Positions 18,870 through 27,841 of a stretch of 64,000 nt of DNA are shown piece after piece. The notes beneath the pieces are model-generated. The model ran no database searches. It was given only the letters and a program-made list of their open reading frames with translations, and was not told the origin of the DNA. The first letter of the stretch is position 1. Each line of letters starts with the position of its first letter. The stretch comes from Prado023 sp963788325 (GTDB taxonomy: Bacteria > Actinomycetota > Actinomycetes > S36-B12 > CAIYMF01). The translations under genes were made by a program, and so were the position numbers. The DNA lies in the NCBI GenBank assembly GCA_963788325.1, contig CAWBGJ010000003.1, positions 1-64,000 of the forward strand, in the 5' to 3' direction.

Positions 18870-19682
18870 ATGAGCGACGCACCGGCCACAGTGGGAACCG
18901 ACCTGATCGATGTCTGGCGCGATGCGATCGCCGACCTTCGCGACGCCGCCGCCCGCGCCCCGTGGCGGGCACCCTCGATCCTGCCGGGCTGGAGCGTCGC
19001 GGACGTCGTCGCGCACACGCTGTGGATCGAGCGGTCCCAGCTGGGCCTGGCCGACCCGCCGCACGAGCCGGACTGGGCTGCGCTGCCCCACGTGAGCTCG
19101 CCGTTCAGCCGGATCACCGAGGTGCCGGTCGACCTGCGCCGCACCCGCACGCGCGACGAGGTGCTCGCCGAGTTCGACGAGACCATGAGTGCCCGGGAGG
19201 CGGCCCTGCGCCACCTGCGGGCCACCGACCCCGACGGGCTGGTCATGAACCCACTCGGGTCGATGACCACCCTCGACGACCTGCTCTCGATGCGGATCTT
19301 CGACGTCTGGGTCCACGAGCAGGACATCCGGCTGGCCGTCGACGACCCAGGCCACCTGGACACACCGGCGGCCCACGTGGCCGCGGCGCGCATGCGCAAC
19401 GCCCTGGGCCGGGTCTGGGGCAAGGGCGTGGATGCACCAGTGGGTGCCACGGTCCAGGTGACCTGCACTGGACCGGGGGTGACGTTCAGCGATGCCGTCG
19501 TGCGCAGTGCGGACGGCCGCGCCCGCCCGATCTCCCCGGTCACCCAGCCCACAGTGGCGCTGACGATGACGTTCCCGGCCTACGTCGCGCTGGCCTGCGG
19601 CCGGGGCCCCGCGCCGGTCGAGTCCGCGGGGGACCCCGAGCTCGCGGCCCTGACCATCGCGCGGTTCAACATCGCCCCCTGA
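18870..19682 (+). CDS. Maleylpyruvate isomerase family mycothiol-dependent enzyme
   Basis: A 270-residue protein of the DinB-like mycothiol-dependent maleylpyruvate isomerase family (TIGR03083 type). Mycothiol is the main low-molecular-weight thiol of actinobacteria and the family uses it as a cofactor in metal-dependent thiol reactions; many members have unknown substrates. Typical sequence is visible: LPGWSVADVVAHTLWIE near residue 45 and DVWVHEQDIRLAVD near 147, whose His/Glu residues correspond to the family metal ligands, and a C-terminal SCP2-like part. ATG 18870 is chosen because of the leaderless -10 box. It is monocistronic, between an ABC permease and a MoxR ATPase. Confidence 0.85.
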   Translation: MSDAPATVGTDLIDVWRDAIADLRDAAARAPWRAPSILPGWSVADVVAHTLWIERSQLGLADPPHEPDWAALPHVSSPFSRITEVPVDLRRTRTRDEVLAEFDETMSAREAALRHLRATDPDGLVMNPLGSMTTLDDLLSMRIFDVWVHEQDIRLAVDDPGHLDTPAAHVAAARMRNALGRVWGKGVDAPVGATVQVTCTGPGVTFSDAVVRSADGRARPISPVTQPTVALTMTFPAYVALACGRGPAPVESAGDPELAALTIARFNIAP

Positions 19683-19781
19683 CTGGGCGGGGCGCCAGGG
19701 GAGGCATGCACGGGCCCGGCGGCTCGCGGCGGGCGTCAGGGTTGACGCGTACGCTGGGCGCACCCGGTGAAGGAGCCCCGC

Positions 19782-20624
19782 ATGCAGCCCGATGACCTCG
19801 AGTTCACCGGCACGTCGTCCTACCTGACCGACCCGGCCCTGGAGACCGCCGTGCGCTGCGCGCTGGTGCTCCAGAAGCCGTTGCTGGTGCGCGGCGAGCC
19901 GGGCACTGGCAAGACGCTGCTCGCCGAAGCCGTCGCCCAGGCGCTGGGCATGGAACTGATCACCTGGAATGTCAAGAGCACCACCCGCGCCCAGGATGGG
20001 CTCTACACCTATGACACCGTGCAGCGGCTCTACGACAGCCGGTTCGGCGATCACGACGTGCGTGACATCAACGACTACATCCACCTCGGCCCGATGGGGC
20101 AGGCGTTCAGTGCCCCGGCCCGGGCGGTGCTGCTCATCGACGAGATCGACAAGGCCGACCTGGAGTTCCCCAATGACCTGCTCCACGAGCTCGACCGGAT
20201 GCGGTTCACGATCCCGGAGACCGGTGAGACGATCGCCGCCGAGCGCCGGCCGGTGGTCATCATCACCAGCAATGCGGAGAAGGAACTGCCCGACGCGTTC
20301 CTGCGCCGCTGCGTGTTCCACTTCATCGACTTCCCCACCGCCGAGCTGATGGCACGCATCGTCGAGGTGCACCATCCGGGCCTCGATGACGTGCTCCTGG
20401 CCCAGGCCCTCGAGGCGTTCTACGGGGTGCGCGGCATGGACCGGGTGCGCAAGAAGCCCTCGACCAGCGAGCTCATCGACTGGATCGCGATGCTGCGCCT
20501 GGCCCAGCCCGACGCAATCGCCCTCGACGAGAGCACGCCGTTCCTGGGCACCCTGCTCAAGAAGGAGCAGGACCTCGCCGCCTTCACCGACCAGATCACC
20601 GGTCGCAACCGGCGCCGGTACTGA
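19782..20624 (+). CDS. MoxR-family AAA+ ATPase
   Basis: A 280-residue AAA+ ATPase of the MoxR/CoxD-like group, chaperone-like proteins that act with VWA-domain partners in cofactor insertion or enzyme maturation. Motifs are Walker A GEPGTGKTL (about residues 39-47), Walker B AVLLIDEIDKAD, sensor-1 region VVIITSNAEKELPDAFLRRC with the arginine finger, and a lid domain. ATG 19782 is chosen for GAAGGAG just upstream; GTG 19767 is the alternative. The stop overlaps the next start (TGATG), so it is coupled to the VWA gene. No CO dehydrogenase or other client gene is nearby, so the client is unknown. Confidence 0.9.
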   Translation: MQPDDLEFTGTSSYLTDPALETAVRCALVLQKPLLVRGEPGTGKTLLAEAVAQALGMELITWNVKSTTRAQDGLYTYDTVQRLYDSRFGDHDVRDINDYIHLGPMGQAFSAPARAVLLIDEIDKADLEFPNDLLHELDRMRFTIPETGETIAAERRPVVIITSNAEKELPDAFLRRCVFHFIDFPTAELMARIVEVHHPGLDDVLLAQALEAFYGVRGMDRVRKKPSTSELIDWIAMLRLAQPDAIALDESTPFLGTLLKKEQDLAAFTDQITGRNRRRY

Positions 20625-21787
20625 TGTACCTGGCGCTGCTGTACCGGTTGCGGGCCGAGCGCGTGCCCGTCGGGACCACGGAGGCGCTCGCCCTCGGCCG
20701 AGCCCTGGCCGCCGGTGCGCACCGCAACAGCGTCACCGGCTACTACCACGTGGCCCGGGCGATCCTGATCCACCACGAGGGCCACCTCGACGCCTTCGAC
20801 CGCGCGTTCGCCGCTGAGTACCGCGGCGTGCTCAGCCTGTCCGAGGAGATGCGCGAGTGGCTCGACGAGGTGGCGGCGCGCGGTGAGCGGGCGCCCGGCG
20901 AGGCGGACGACGGACTGCCCGACCTCGACGAGCTGCTCGCCGAGTACCAGAAGCGCCTGCGCGAGCAGACCGAGCGCCACGATGGCGGCCCGTACTGGAT
21001 CGGCACCGGCGGGACGTCACCGTTCGGCCAAGGGGGCAGCGGGGCGGGCGGCCTGAGCACCGGCTCCTCCGGTGGCGGTCGCGCGGCCATCAACGTCGCC
21101 GATGCGCGGCGCTACCGCGGCTACCGGTCCGACGTGACACTCGACATCCGCCAGCTCGAGGTGGCCCTGCGCCGGCTGCGCGCGTTCGTGCGCGACGGGG
21201 CGGCCGACGAGCTGGACATCAACGCCACCATCGACGCGACCGCCCGCAACGCCGGTGAGATCGAGGTGGTGACCCGTCCACCGAGTCGGCCCAACACGCA
21301 TGTCGTGCTGCTCATCGATGTGGGCGGGTCGATGTACCCCTACAGCGAGCTGATGTCCCAGCTGTTCAGCGCCACGAAGAAGGCCACGCACTTCAAGGAG
21401 CTGCGCATCGGCTACTTCCACAACGTGGTCTACGGGCAGGTGTACGCCACCACGGAGTTCTCCGAGCCGACGACGATCCCGGACCTGCTGCGCCAGTGCG
21501 CCCCGCACTACAAGCTGATCATGGTGGGCGACGCGCTGATGGCGCGCTACGAGCTGCACTCGGGTGGGCACTGGTCCGTGGCCGGGTCGGACAGCATCTC
21601 GGGCCTGGGGTGGCTGCGGATCCTGGCTGAACACTTCACCGATGCGGTGTGGCTGAACCCCGAGCCCCAGCTCAGTTGGCCGGGCACGACCATCGAGGAC
21701 ATCGCCGAGGTGCTTCCCATGTTCGGGCTGACCGTCGATGGCCTCACCGAGGCGATGGCCCTGCTCAACCGCGGAGTCCGCCGCTGA
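20624..21787 (+). CDS. CoxE-like VWA domain protein
   Basis: A 387-residue protein. The N-terminal 130 residues are helical; residues about 135-160 are Gly/Ser-rich (GGSGAGGLSTGSSGGG), a flexible linker; residues about 220-387 form a VWA domain of the CoxE type. The metal-site loop reads LLIDVGGSM, a DxGxS version of the classic DxSxS that I believe is common in this branch. The gene starts within the stop of the MoxR gene. MoxR-VWA pairs work together in metalloenzyme maturation, protein-complex activation or stress response; which applies here cannot be told. Confidence 0.88.
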   Translation: MYLALLYRLRAERVPVGTTEALALGRALAAGAHRNSVTGYYHVARAILIHHEGHLDAFDRAFAAEYRGVLSLSEEMREWLDEVAARGERAPGEADDGLPDLDELLAEYQKRLREQTERHDGGPYWIGTGGTSPFGQGGSGAGGLSTGSSGGGRAAINVADARRYRGYRSDVTLDIRQLEVALRRLRAFVRDGAADELDINATIDATARNAGEIEVVTRPPSRPNTHVVLLIDVGGSMYPYSELMSQLFSATKKATHFKELRIGYFHNVVYGQVYATTEFSEPTTIPDLLRQCAPHYKLIMVGDALMARYELHSGGHWSVAGSDSISGLGWLRILAEHFTDAVWLNPEPQLSWPGTTIEDIAEVLPMFGLTVDGLTEAMALLNRGVRR

Positions 21788-21873
21788 GGGTCGTCCCCTC
21801 GCCGACCTGCGCCGCCTCGGGGGCGCGAGGTGTCCCTATGTCTGTGGTCAAGTCCGAGGAGCGTCCCGGGGGA

Positions 21874-21940
21874 ATCCGCTCCCGTTCGCCCGATCTGCTC
21901 CCCGAATTCCGGGAGCGGATCGGCGAGAGGGGAGCAGATC
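21874..21940. repeat. Interleaved double inverted repeat (67 bp)
   Basis: In the 276-nt gap between two convergent genes, arm A (ATCCGCTCCCG, 21874-21884) pairs perfectly with A' (21910-21920) and arm B (GATCTGCTCCCC, 21892-21903) pairs perfectly with B' (21929-21940), in the order A-B-A'-B'. A and B also resemble each other, so a single long imperfect hairpin centred on GAATTC (21904-21909) is an alternative fold. A bidirectional terminator is the simplest reading; no gene is seen in the rest of the gap. Confidence 0.75.
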
Positions 21941-22063
21941 CAGTCGGCCGACCAGCGGGGGCTCAACCGTCTCGGCCAGCGCGCTGATCACGCCCGCGTG
22001 GACAGGCGGCTCCGGTCAGCCCGCCGCCGCCGAGCACGAGTCCCACCCGGGGGCCGGCCATGC

Positions 22064-23248
22064 TCAGTGCGCCCCGGAGGTCAGGACCTCACGCAGCTTG
22101 ACCCGGCGACCGGTCACCACCAGGGCCCGCCGGTACACCCGTGCGCCGAACCACGCGACCAGGACCGCAGTGACGATCGCCAGCAGCAGGCTCGTCGCCA
22201 GCTGCCAGACCGGGACCGTCCCCGAGGCCCACCGGACCGGCATCGCCATCGGCGAGGTGAGCGGGAACATGGACACGAACACGCTGAGGCTCGACCCGGG
22301 GTCCAGGGGGACCGCTGTCACCGCGGCCAGGTAGGCCACGACCAGCAGGATCATCACCGGCATCGTCGCGGCGCCCACGTCGGTGACCTTGTCCACGAGG
22401 ACCGCCGTGGCCGCGAACAGGAAGGCATACACGAAGTACCCGACGACGAACCACACGACGCCCAGTGCGATGTCGGCCGCGGTCGCCGTCGGCAGGTCAA
22501 GGCCGTCGGTCAGCGCGATCGCGGTGAGGATGGGCACCGCCAGGGCGAGCAGCTGAATGAGCGTGCGCAGGCCCATGCCGATCACGTTGCCGACCAGGAT
22601 CTGGCTGGGGCGCAGGACGGCCAGCAGGACCTCGGCGATCCGGGTGGACTTCTCCATCCCCACGTTCACGGCCAGCGACTGGCCCGCGACGATCAGGGCG
22701 AGGTACAGCACGATCCCGACGACGAAGCCGACCCCCGCGCGGCCCTCGTCGGTGGCTGGGCCCACCTCCACCTGCTCGGGTGCCGCGATGGCCGACAGCT
22801 CGGCGATCTGTTCGGGGCTCAGGCCTGCCTCGGCCAGCTTCCCGGCGGACTCCTGGGAGACGACCGCCTGGGAGACGACCGCCGCGAACGTGGCCGGCGC
22901 GTCGCTGCGCACGTAGAGCGTGTCACCGGCGAGCGCGACCGTCGCGTCACCGGATCGGACCGCGGCCTGCGCGCCCGGGTCGTCGTCGACGGTCAGATAG
23001 GCCACGGCGAAGCCGGCCGTCTGGCCGGCAGCGTCCACCTGGGCGCGCACGGGGCCGCTGACCTCGCCGACGGTGGCCAACGTGTAGGTCGGCTGGTCGC
23101 TGCTGAGCAGGCGCGGCACGAACACGACGGCCAGTCCGATCGCCAGCAGGATCAGCGTCGTGATCCGCAGGGCCTTGGACGCCAGCCCCTCAGAGACACT
23201 CCGCCCGGCCACCAACCACACGCCGGACCACCAGCTCGAGCCTGCCAT
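22064..23248 (-). CDS. ABC transporter permease, NatB type
   Basis: A 394-residue ABC-2 permease. One helix near residues 30-47 is followed by an extracytoplasmic domain (about 48-175), then five to six helices. The stretch EKSTRIAEVLLAVLRPSQILVGNVIG (about residues 203-228) is characteristic of the NatB family, which in Bacillus exports Na+ together with NatA. The start overlaps the stop of the upstream ATPase gene by one base (TCA/CAT shared T at 23248). Sodium export is possible, but many NatB homologues have other substrates. Confidence 0.88.
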   Translation of the reverse strand: MAGSSWWSGVWLVAGRSVSEGLASKALRITTLILLAIGLAVVFVPRLLSSDQPTYTLATVGEVSGPVRAQVDAAGQTAGFAVAYLTVDDDPGAQAAVRSGDATVALAGDTLYVRSDAPATFAAVVSQAVVSQESAGKLAEAGLSPEQIAELSAIAAPEQVEVGPATDEGRAGVGFVVGIVLYLALIVAGQSLAVNVGMEKSTRIAEVLLAVLRPSQILVGNVIGMGLRTLIQLLALAVPILTAIALTDGLDLPTATAADIALGVVWFVVGYFVYAFLFAATAVLVDKVTDVGAATMPVMILLVVAYLAAVTAVPLDPGSSLSVFVSMFPLTSPMAMPVRWASGTVPVWQLATSLLLAIVTAVLVAWFGARVYRRALVVTGRRVKLREVLTSGAH

Positions 23249-24153
23249 CAGCTCACCTCCGAGAGTTCGCCGGCCGCGGCCATGAAGAGCTCCGACAGCG
23301 TGGGTAGGTCCAGGCCGAAGTCAGTCACCACCCCGGCCCGCCGGGCGGCGTCGAGCACCGCCAGGGGGTCGGTGCCCGGCGGCAGGTCCAGGCGGAGCAC
23401 GTCGGCCCGGTCTTCGACGATCGTCACCTGCGGGTGGGCGGCCAGCCACTGGTGATCGGTGCCGGACAGGGTCAGCCGCAGCTGCCGCCGGCCCGACGAG
23501 GCGCGCAGGTCCGCGACCCGGCCCTGCAGGACTGTGGTGCCCTCGTGCAGCATCACGATCGACTCGCAGAGGTCCTGGACCAGGTCGAGCTGGTGGCTGG
23601 AGAACAGCACCGTCATGCCGGCTCGGACCCGCTGGGTCAGGGTTGCGGACAGCTCGTCTACGGCGACCGGGTCCAGCCCAGCGAACGGCTCATCGAGCAC
23701 GATGACCTCCGGCTGGTGCACCAGAGCCGCGGCCAGCTGGAGGCGCTGCTGCATGCCGCCGGACAGCTTGTCCGGGCGGTCGTCCCATCGGTCGCCCAGG
23801 CCGAGCTCCTCGAGCAGGTCGCGTGCCGAGGTGGTCGCGTCCGCACGCGAGACGCCGTGCAGCCGGGCCAGGTAGACCAACTGGTCCCCCGCGGGCATGG
23901 CCGGGTAGAGGCCGCGCTCCTGGGGCATGTACCCCCATCGGTGCCGGTCGACGGGCATGACCGGATTGCCCCGCCAGCGGACATCGCCGCCGTCGGGGTC
24001 GATCACGCCGAGCAGCACCCTCATCAGCGTCGTCTTGCCCGCCCCGTTCGGCCCGAGCAACCCGGTCACGATGCCGGGCGGGACGGCGAAGGTCACCTGG
24101 TCGAGTACACGCCGGGTGCCGAATGCGTGCGACACCTCGCGGATCTCCAGCAT
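23248..24153 (-). CDS. ABC transporter ATP-binding protein, NatA type
   Basis: A 301-residue ATPase with Walker A GPNGAGKTTLM, signature LSGGMQQRLQLA, Walker B VIVLDEPFAGLDP and switch SSHQLD, and a C-terminal DUF4162-like accessory domain. Start ATG 24153 (MLEIREVSHAFG) is chosen over the longer frame because a TAGGGT box lies seven nt before it. It heads a two-gene unit with the NatB-type permease and is divergent from the ChaA-like gene. Confidence 0.9.
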   Translation of the reverse strand: MLEIREVSHAFGTRRVLDQVTFAVPPGIVTGLLGPNGAGKTTLMRVLLGVIDPDGGDVRWRGNPVMPVDRHRWGYMPQERGLYPAMPAGDQLVYLARLHGVSRADATTSARDLLEELGLGDRWDDRPDKLSGGMQQRLQLAAALVHQPEVIVLDEPFAGLDPVAVDELSATLTQRVRAGMTVLFSSHQLDLVQDLCESIVMLHEGTTVLQGRVADLRASSGRRQLRLTLSGTDHQWLAAHPQVTIVEDRADVLRLDLPPGTDPLAVLDAARRAGVVTDFGLDLPTLSELFMAAAGELSEVS

Positions 24154-24160
24154 GTCGACC

Positions 24161-24166
24161 ACCCTA
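24161..24166 (-). promoter_or_regulatory. -10 box of natA-like gene, leaderless
   Basis: TAGGGT on the minus strand, seven nt before ATG 24153. Confidence 0.55.
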
Positions 24167-24283
24167 GCCAGCACGCTGCGCACCGGCGTGGGGAGAAGTG
24201 CCGACCCGGCCCGGGCCGCAGGACACACCCGCGCTCGCAAGGGCTGGATCGTCCGGGGCAGTGGCGGAATCCGCCGCGGGCAC

Positions 24284-24289
24284 TACCGT
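24284..24289 (+). promoter_or_regulatory. -10 box of ChaA-like gene, leaderless
   Basis: TACCGT seven nt before GTG 24297; this box decides that start. Confidence 0.55.
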
Positions 24290-24296
24290 CACCGCT

Positions 24297-25376
24297 GTGA
24301 TCCGACGCCTGAACCCCACCGTGGCACTCCCGCTGTTCGGCTTCGTCCTCGTGGTGCTGACGTGGGGTCGCGAGCTGCACGGGGTGGTCATCGCGCTGTG
24401 TGCCCTGGCCCTGGCCGGCTCCGTCCTGGCCGCTGTCCACCATGCCGAGGTGGTCGCCCACCGGGTCGGCGAGCCGTTCGGATCCCTCGTGCTGGCCGTG
24501 GCAGTCACGGTGATCGAGGTGGCGCTGATCGTGACGCTCATGATCGCCGGCGGAGAGGGCAAGGAGTCCCTGGCCCGCGACACGGTGTTCGCCGCGGTGA
24601 TGGTCACCACCAACGGGATCGTCGGCGCCTGCCTGCTGCTGGGTGCCCTGCGCCACGGCACGGTGGCGTTCAGCGCGGAGGGCAGTGGGGTCGCGCTGAG
24701 TGCCGTGGCGGTGCTGGCCACCCTGAGCCTGGTCCTGCCCACGTTCACCACCTCCTCACCGGGCCCCACGTTCACCGGGTCCCAACTGGTGTTCGCTGCC
24801 ATCGCCTCGCTGGTCACCTATGGCGTGTACGTGTTCGTCCAGACCGTCCGGCACCGCGACTACTTCCTGCCCGTGGGCAGGGAGGCCGACGAGGCCGAGG
24901 TCCACGCGCAGGCGCCGAGCGACGCCGCAGCGTGGACAAGCCTGGGACTGCTGCTGGTCGCGCTGGTTGCCGTGGTGGGCTTGTCCAAGGCGGTCTCGCC
25001 GACCATCGAGTCCGCGGTCCGTGCCGTCTCGGCCCCGTTGACGTTCGTGGGCGTGGTGATCGCACTGCTCGTGCTGGCGCCTGAGACGCTGGCCGCCGTG
25101 CGCAGCGCCCAGCACAACCGGGTGCAGACCAGCCTGAACCTCGCCTACGGCTCCGCGCTGGCGAGCATCGGGCTGACCATCCCGGTGATCGCGATCGCCT
25201 CGTTCTGGTTGGAGGGCCCCCTGGTGCTCGGCCTGGGCGCCACGCAGATCGTGCTGCTGGTGCTGACCGGGATGGTCGGCATCCTCACGGTGGTCCAGGG
25301 CAGGGCCACGGTGCAGCAGGGCAGCCTGCACCTGATGATCTTCGGGGCGTTCCTGTTCACCGCGCTCGTGCCCTGA
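24297..25376 (+). CDS. Ca2+(Na+)/H+ antiporter, ChaA type
   Basis: A 359-residue membrane exchanger with about 11 hydrophobic segments and two repeated Na/Ca-exchanger domains. The conserved acidic motifs are GEPFGSLVLAVAVTVIEVALI (first half) and LAPETLAAVRSAQHNRVQTSLN..., then GSALASIGLTIPV (second half), as in E. coli ChaA. The acidic cytoplasmic loop (READEAEVHAQ, about residue 200) lies between them. GTG 24297 is chosen on the leaderless -10 box rather than the longer frame from 24198. It is divergent from the NatAB-type exporter, so two cation-export systems may sit head to head. Confidence 0.88.
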   Translation: MIRRLNPTVALPLFGFVLVVLTWGRELHGVVIALCALALAGSVLAAVHHAEVVAHRVGEPFGSLVLAVAVTVIEVALIVTLMIAGGEGKESLARDTVFAAVMVTTNGIVGACLLLGALRHGTVAFSAEGSGVALSAVAVLATLSLVLPTFTTSSPGPTFTGSQLVFAAIASLVTYGVYVFVQTVRHRDYFLPVGREADEAEVHAQAPSDAAAWTSLGLLLVALVAVVGLSKAVSPTIESAVRAVSAPLTFVGVVIALLVLAPETLAAVRSAQHNRVQTSLNLAYGSALASIGLTIPVIAIASFWLEGPLVLGLGATQIVLLVLTGMVGILTVVQGRATVQQGSLHLMIFGAFLFTALVP

Positions 25377-25452
25377 GAGTCGGCACACATCGGGGACCGC
25401 CCGTGCGACTCGGTCCTGCACAGGGTCGTTTCGATGTGCAAGGGATGGTTCC

Positions 25453-26100
25453 ATGTCTAGACAAAGGGTGGACCTGGGCCACTTCGATGTCCTGGTCGTG
25501 GGCTCCGGATCGGCGGGAAGCACGGCTGCGATCGCCGCCGCCCGGTCCGGCGCGCGGACCCTGCTCCTGGAGAAGCTGCCCTCGTGGGGCGGCTCGTCGA
25601 CAGCCGTGCTGGACACGTTCTACGGCTTCTACACACCCGGATCGACGCCGCTGAAGGTGGTGGCCGGCATCGGCGACGATGTGGTGGCTGCCCTGCGCAG
25701 GCCGTGGAGTACACCCGCTTCCTGGTCGATCGCGTGCCCGGGTTCGCCGGGGCCACGCTCGGTGGGCTGGCGATGCAGGTGGGCGTGCGCGAGACCCGGC
25801 GGGTCTACGGCGACTACCGCCTCAGCGCCCAGGACGTGCTGTCCGCGCCGGAGTCCGACGACCAGGTCGGCCAGTGCGGTACGCCGATCGAGGACCATCG
25901 CAGCGGGCCGGACACGGTCTGGAAGTACCTCCCCGACGGGCAGGTCGTGGGGATCCCCTACCGCACCCTGCTGGTGCGCGACGCAGCCAATGTCCTCGTG
26001 GCCGGGCGCTGCTCCTCGGCCACGCACGATGCCCGACACCGGGGCTGCGGTCGCCGAGGTGAGTGCTGGGGGACCGAGCCCGCGCGACCTGGGCACGTAG
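25453..26100 (+). pseudogene. Decayed FAD-dependent oxidoreductase
   Basis: A remnant of an FAD-dependent oxidoreductase of the FAD_oxidored type, which is normally about 450-500 residues. It begins well: FDVLVVGSGSAGSTAAIAAARSG is the dinucleotide-binding motif, followed by LLEKLPSWGGSSTAVLDTFYGFYTPG. Near 25685 the frame changes and the sequence jumps to the C-terminal third (AVEYTRFLVDRVPGFAGA..., GVRETRRVYGDYRLSAQDVL, VWKYLPDGQVVGIPYRTLLV, NVLVAGRCSSATHDA), so roughly 170-200 residues are missing. Near 26030 the frame shifts again and the final VMP...GEAAG segment is reduced to MPDTGAAVAEV. The substrate-binding domain is gone, so it should be non-functional. Confidence 0.85.
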
Positions 26101-26225
26101 GGCCAGCCGCTACCCGACCAGTGTGGGGTGGGCAGAACGTGGCGGACTCGGCGGATCCGGCCTCCTGATCGGGCGCCGACGACGCCGGGCCCGCCGGCCG
26201 GTCCGATCCTGACATGATCGCCGAC

Positions 26226-27023
26226 ATGGACAGTCAGTGGTGGGACGCCCTCGACCCGGCAGTGGCCCGCAGGCAGGCGGCGCACGTCAACCGCGAGCTG
26301 TGGGCGATCGTCAACGACCAGTACACCGACGCCCAGGCCGAGGCCAAGTGGCGCGCGGAGCGGATGCGATGGGGCATCTTCGACATCCCCGACGAGGAGC
26401 TGGGTGCCCTCGGCGACGTGGTCGGGCTCGACATCGTCGAGCTGGGGTGCGGCACGGCGTTCGTGTCGGCGATCCTCGCCCGGGCCGGTGGACGCCCGGT
26501 CGGGGTGGATGTCTCGGGGGCGCAGCTGGCGACGGCGCACCGCTGCCAGGAGCTGTTCGGCCCGACGTTCCCGCTGGTGAATGCCGATGCCACGGCGGTG
26601 CCGCTGGCCAGCGCGAGCTTCGACCTGGTGGTCAGCGAGTACGGCGCCAGCCTGTGGTGCGACGCCGAGGGCTGGATCGGCGAGGCTGCCCGGCTGCTGC
26701 GGCCAGGGGGTCGGCTGGTGTTCCTGACCTCCAGCCCGCTGGTGACCATGTGCGTGCCCGCGGCCGAGGGGCTCGCGACGCGCGAGCTCCAGCGCGCCCA
26801 GCGCGACATCGATCCGGTCCGCTGGCCCGGCGGCGGCGTCGAGTTTCATCCCGGACACGGCGAGCGGATCCGCGTCCTGCGACGACATGGCTTCGTCGTC
26901 CACGCCCTGCACGAGCTCTACGCCCCGCCCGGCGCGTCGACCCACGAGTACTACGAGATCGCTGACCCGCAGTGGGCCCAGAAGTGGCCCGCCGAGGACC
27001 TGTGGGTGGCCCAGCTGGCCTGA
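26226..27023 (+). CDS. Class I SAM-dependent methyltransferase
   Basis: A 265-residue cytoplasmic methyltransferase. Motif I is IVELGCGTAFVSAILARAGG (about residues 68-87), followed by VGVDVSGAQLATA, NADATAVPLASASFDLVVSEYG and RLLRPGGRLVFLTS, in the order of the class I Rossmann fold. The N-terminus (SQWWDALDPAVARRQAAHVNRELW) and the C-terminal EYYEIADPQWAQKWPAEDLWVA are conserved in a clade of actinobacterial methyltransferases with unknown acceptor. ATG 26226 is preferred (CATGAT box seven nt upstream); ATG 26214 is the alternative. It ends 15 nt before the stop of the convergent GntR gene. Confidence 0.85.
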   Translation: MDSQWWDALDPAVARRQAAHVNRELWAIVNDQYTDAQAEAKWRAERMRWGIFDIPDEELGALGDVVGLDIVELGCGTAFVSAILARAGGRPVGVDVSGAQLATAHRCQELFGPTFPLVNADATAVPLASASFDLVVSEYGASLWCDAEGWIGEAARLLRPGGRLVFLTSSPLVTMCVPAAEGLATRELQRAQRDIDPVRWPGGGVEFHPGHGERIRVLRRHGFVVHALHELYAPPGASTHEYYEIADPQWAQKWPAEDLWVAQLA

Positions 27024-27038
27024 CCGGGGCGGTGCTGG

Positions 27039-27763
27039 CTACGGGTGGGTGTGCACGACGTCGATGAGGTGGCGCTCGGCGGCGTAGTGCTCGGCGGCGT
27101 AGCGCGCCTCGGTCCGCTCGAACACCTGCCCATGCTGGTCGAACAGGATCCGGACCTCCACGAGCAGGGACGCGTGCGCGGGCAGCTCCAGCGCCCGGCG
27201 CTCGTCGGCGCGGGCCGGCCGGGCGCTGATCGAGCCCACCGCGCGGGTGGCGACCACGTCGAGCTCGAGCAGGACCTGGTGCATGGAACGCGCCGACAGG
27301 TCAGCGCCCAGGACGGGTTCGAGCTCGGGGCGCAGGGCAGCCTCCTCGAGCGCGATCGGCACGCCGTCAGCCAGGCGCACCCGCGAGAGCCGGACGACCT
27401 CGGCGCCCGCAGGCAGCCCCATGTCGCTCAGCTCCTGGACGGTCGCCGGTTCCAGTGAGGCCGAGATCAGCCGTGAGCTGGGGGCCAGCCCTCGACGGGT
27501 CAACTCCTCGGTGAACGACAGGAACAGGCCCGGGCGGCGGTGCATGGGGGACTGGCCACGAACGTCCCCTGGCCGCGGCGCCGTTCCAGAAGTCCCGCGT
27601 TGTCCAGCTCGGCCATGGCCTGGCGGACGGTCATCCGGCTGACCGAGAACTCCTCGCACCGCTCGGCCTCGGTCGGCAGGGGGTCGCCGGGCTCGGATCG
27701 GTCGATGATCGCCGAGAGGTGACGTTCGATGGTGCGGTATCGAGGTTCGCGGCTCTTGGGCAT
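27039..27763 (-). pseudogene. GntR-family (HutC/UTRA) transcriptional regulator, one apparent frameshift
   Basis: A ligand-responsive DNA-binding regulator. The N-terminal winged helix reads RYRTIERHLSAII..., then DPLPTEAERCEEFSVSRMTVRQAM, then LLERRRGQGTFVA; the rest is a UTRA effector domain (FLSFTEELTRRGLAPSSRLI ... RYAAEHYAAERHLIDVV). The frame breaks between the domains at a run of five C (minus strand, near 27545-27550). Adding one C restores a protein of about 241 residues, the normal size. ATG 27763 is the likely start. It lies 78 nt downstream of the aldo/keto reductase gene on the same strand and may control it. The single homopolymer indel makes a base-calling error likely. Confidence 0.8.
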
Positions 27764-27841
27764 AGCCGTCGAGGGGCCGCGGGCAGTCAGTGCAGGCACC
27801 TGCTGGGGATCTCGCAGGACCGGGCCGTGTGCGGGTTGGCC

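Noticed and set aside
20624..21787. VWA metal-site loop DVGGS as a lost MIDAS
   Set aside because: DxGxS is, as far as I recall, usual in this CoxE-like branch, so it is not evidence of inactivation.
21830..23455. Plus-strand frame of 541 codons
   Set aside because: Runs across the inverted repeat and antisense to the NatB-type permease; Gln/His/Asp-rich shadow translation.
25377..25452. Possible fifth copy of the 51-bp hairpin
   Set aside because: Only scattered resemblance (CTGTGCAGGACCGAGTC-like); the 22-7-22 layout and core are absent.
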